A stretch of 64,000 nucleotides of DNA from Oxytricha trifallax (Eukaryota; Ciliophora; Spirotrichea; Sporadotrichida; Oxytrichidae). Positions within the stretch are counted from its first letter, which is position 1. Every line of letters starts with the position of its first letter. The notes under the pieces are model-generated. The model was not told the DNA's origin, did not search any database, and worked only from the letters and a program-made list of their open reading frames with translations. The position numbers were made by a program, and so were the translations under genes. This document shows positions 63,812 through 64,000 of the stretch, one piece after another. The stretch covers positions 1 to 64,000 of the forward strand of contig ARYC01017919.1 in NCBI GenBank assembly GCA_000711775.1, in the 5' to 3' direction.

Positions 63812-64000
63812 TGTGTTTTTTATATTTTAATTAATTTTACTATAAATACTAGATATTTATTAAAATTTTGCTTATCTTTTTAAATAAATATTCAATTATA
63901 TAGTATGGTTAGAAACTTGATAAAATTAAAGTATTAAAGTATATTTAAATTGATAAACAAATGCGCAAGAAATTAATTATTTCTTTTTCTATTGTAATCT

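Overview
The window is germline (micronuclear) DNA of a spirotrichous ciliate of the Oxytricha/Sterkiella/Stylonychia type. Three things show this. First, every well-resolved gene reads TAA and TAG as Gln and ends at TGA. Second, one gene (28.1-29.8 kb, minus) is the beta subunit of the Oxytricha-type telomere end-binding protein. Third, eight genes are cut by AT-rich segments bounded by short direct repeats (pointers); removing them with one pointer copy restores an open frame. I resolved 23 such internal eliminated segments (IESs), 22 to 808 bp long. Conventional GT-AG introns also occur.

Layout. 0-9.2 kb: a perfect 400-bp direct repeat, members of a local zinc-knuckle/coiled-coil family, a PHD-ePHD chromatin protein and an RCC1-repeat protein. 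9.3-12.7 kb: a FYVE-finger coiled-coil protein and the AAA+ helicase RuvB-like 2. 12.9-19.2 kb: an unknown IES-bearing gene, a three-domain Rdx-arginine kinase-arginine kinase fusion and a membrane short-chain dehydrogenase. 19.6-20.1 kb: a fold-back element. 20.1-26 kb: an unknown Gln/Asn/Ser-rich gene and two more zinc-knuckle/coiled-coil genes. 26.2-32 kb: a Rab-like GTPase with a natural Leu at the catalytic Gln, TEBP-beta, and a coiled-coil gene.

32.2-63.8 kb is mostly a minus-strand tandem array of about 23 copies of an unrecognised coiled-coil gene of about 150 codons, most ending in a motif like LEEIIPEK before TGA. Seven copies are open throughout; the others carry in-frame TGA codons, frameshifts, lost stops or truncations. 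I found no pointer-bounded IES in an intact copy, whereas the COG3 (Sec34) gene embedded in the array at 54.9-59.0 kb has at least six, two of them fold-back elements with long inverted arms. Stray coding blocks (MORN-like and others) lie in spacers and inside one IES. The simplest reading is that single-copy genes are destined for the macronucleus and the array is germline-restricted or decaying; that last step is inference.

Caveat: several frames are off by exactly one base at homopolymers, which could be assembly error or real decay. No tRNA, rRNA, CRISPR or telomeric tract was seen.
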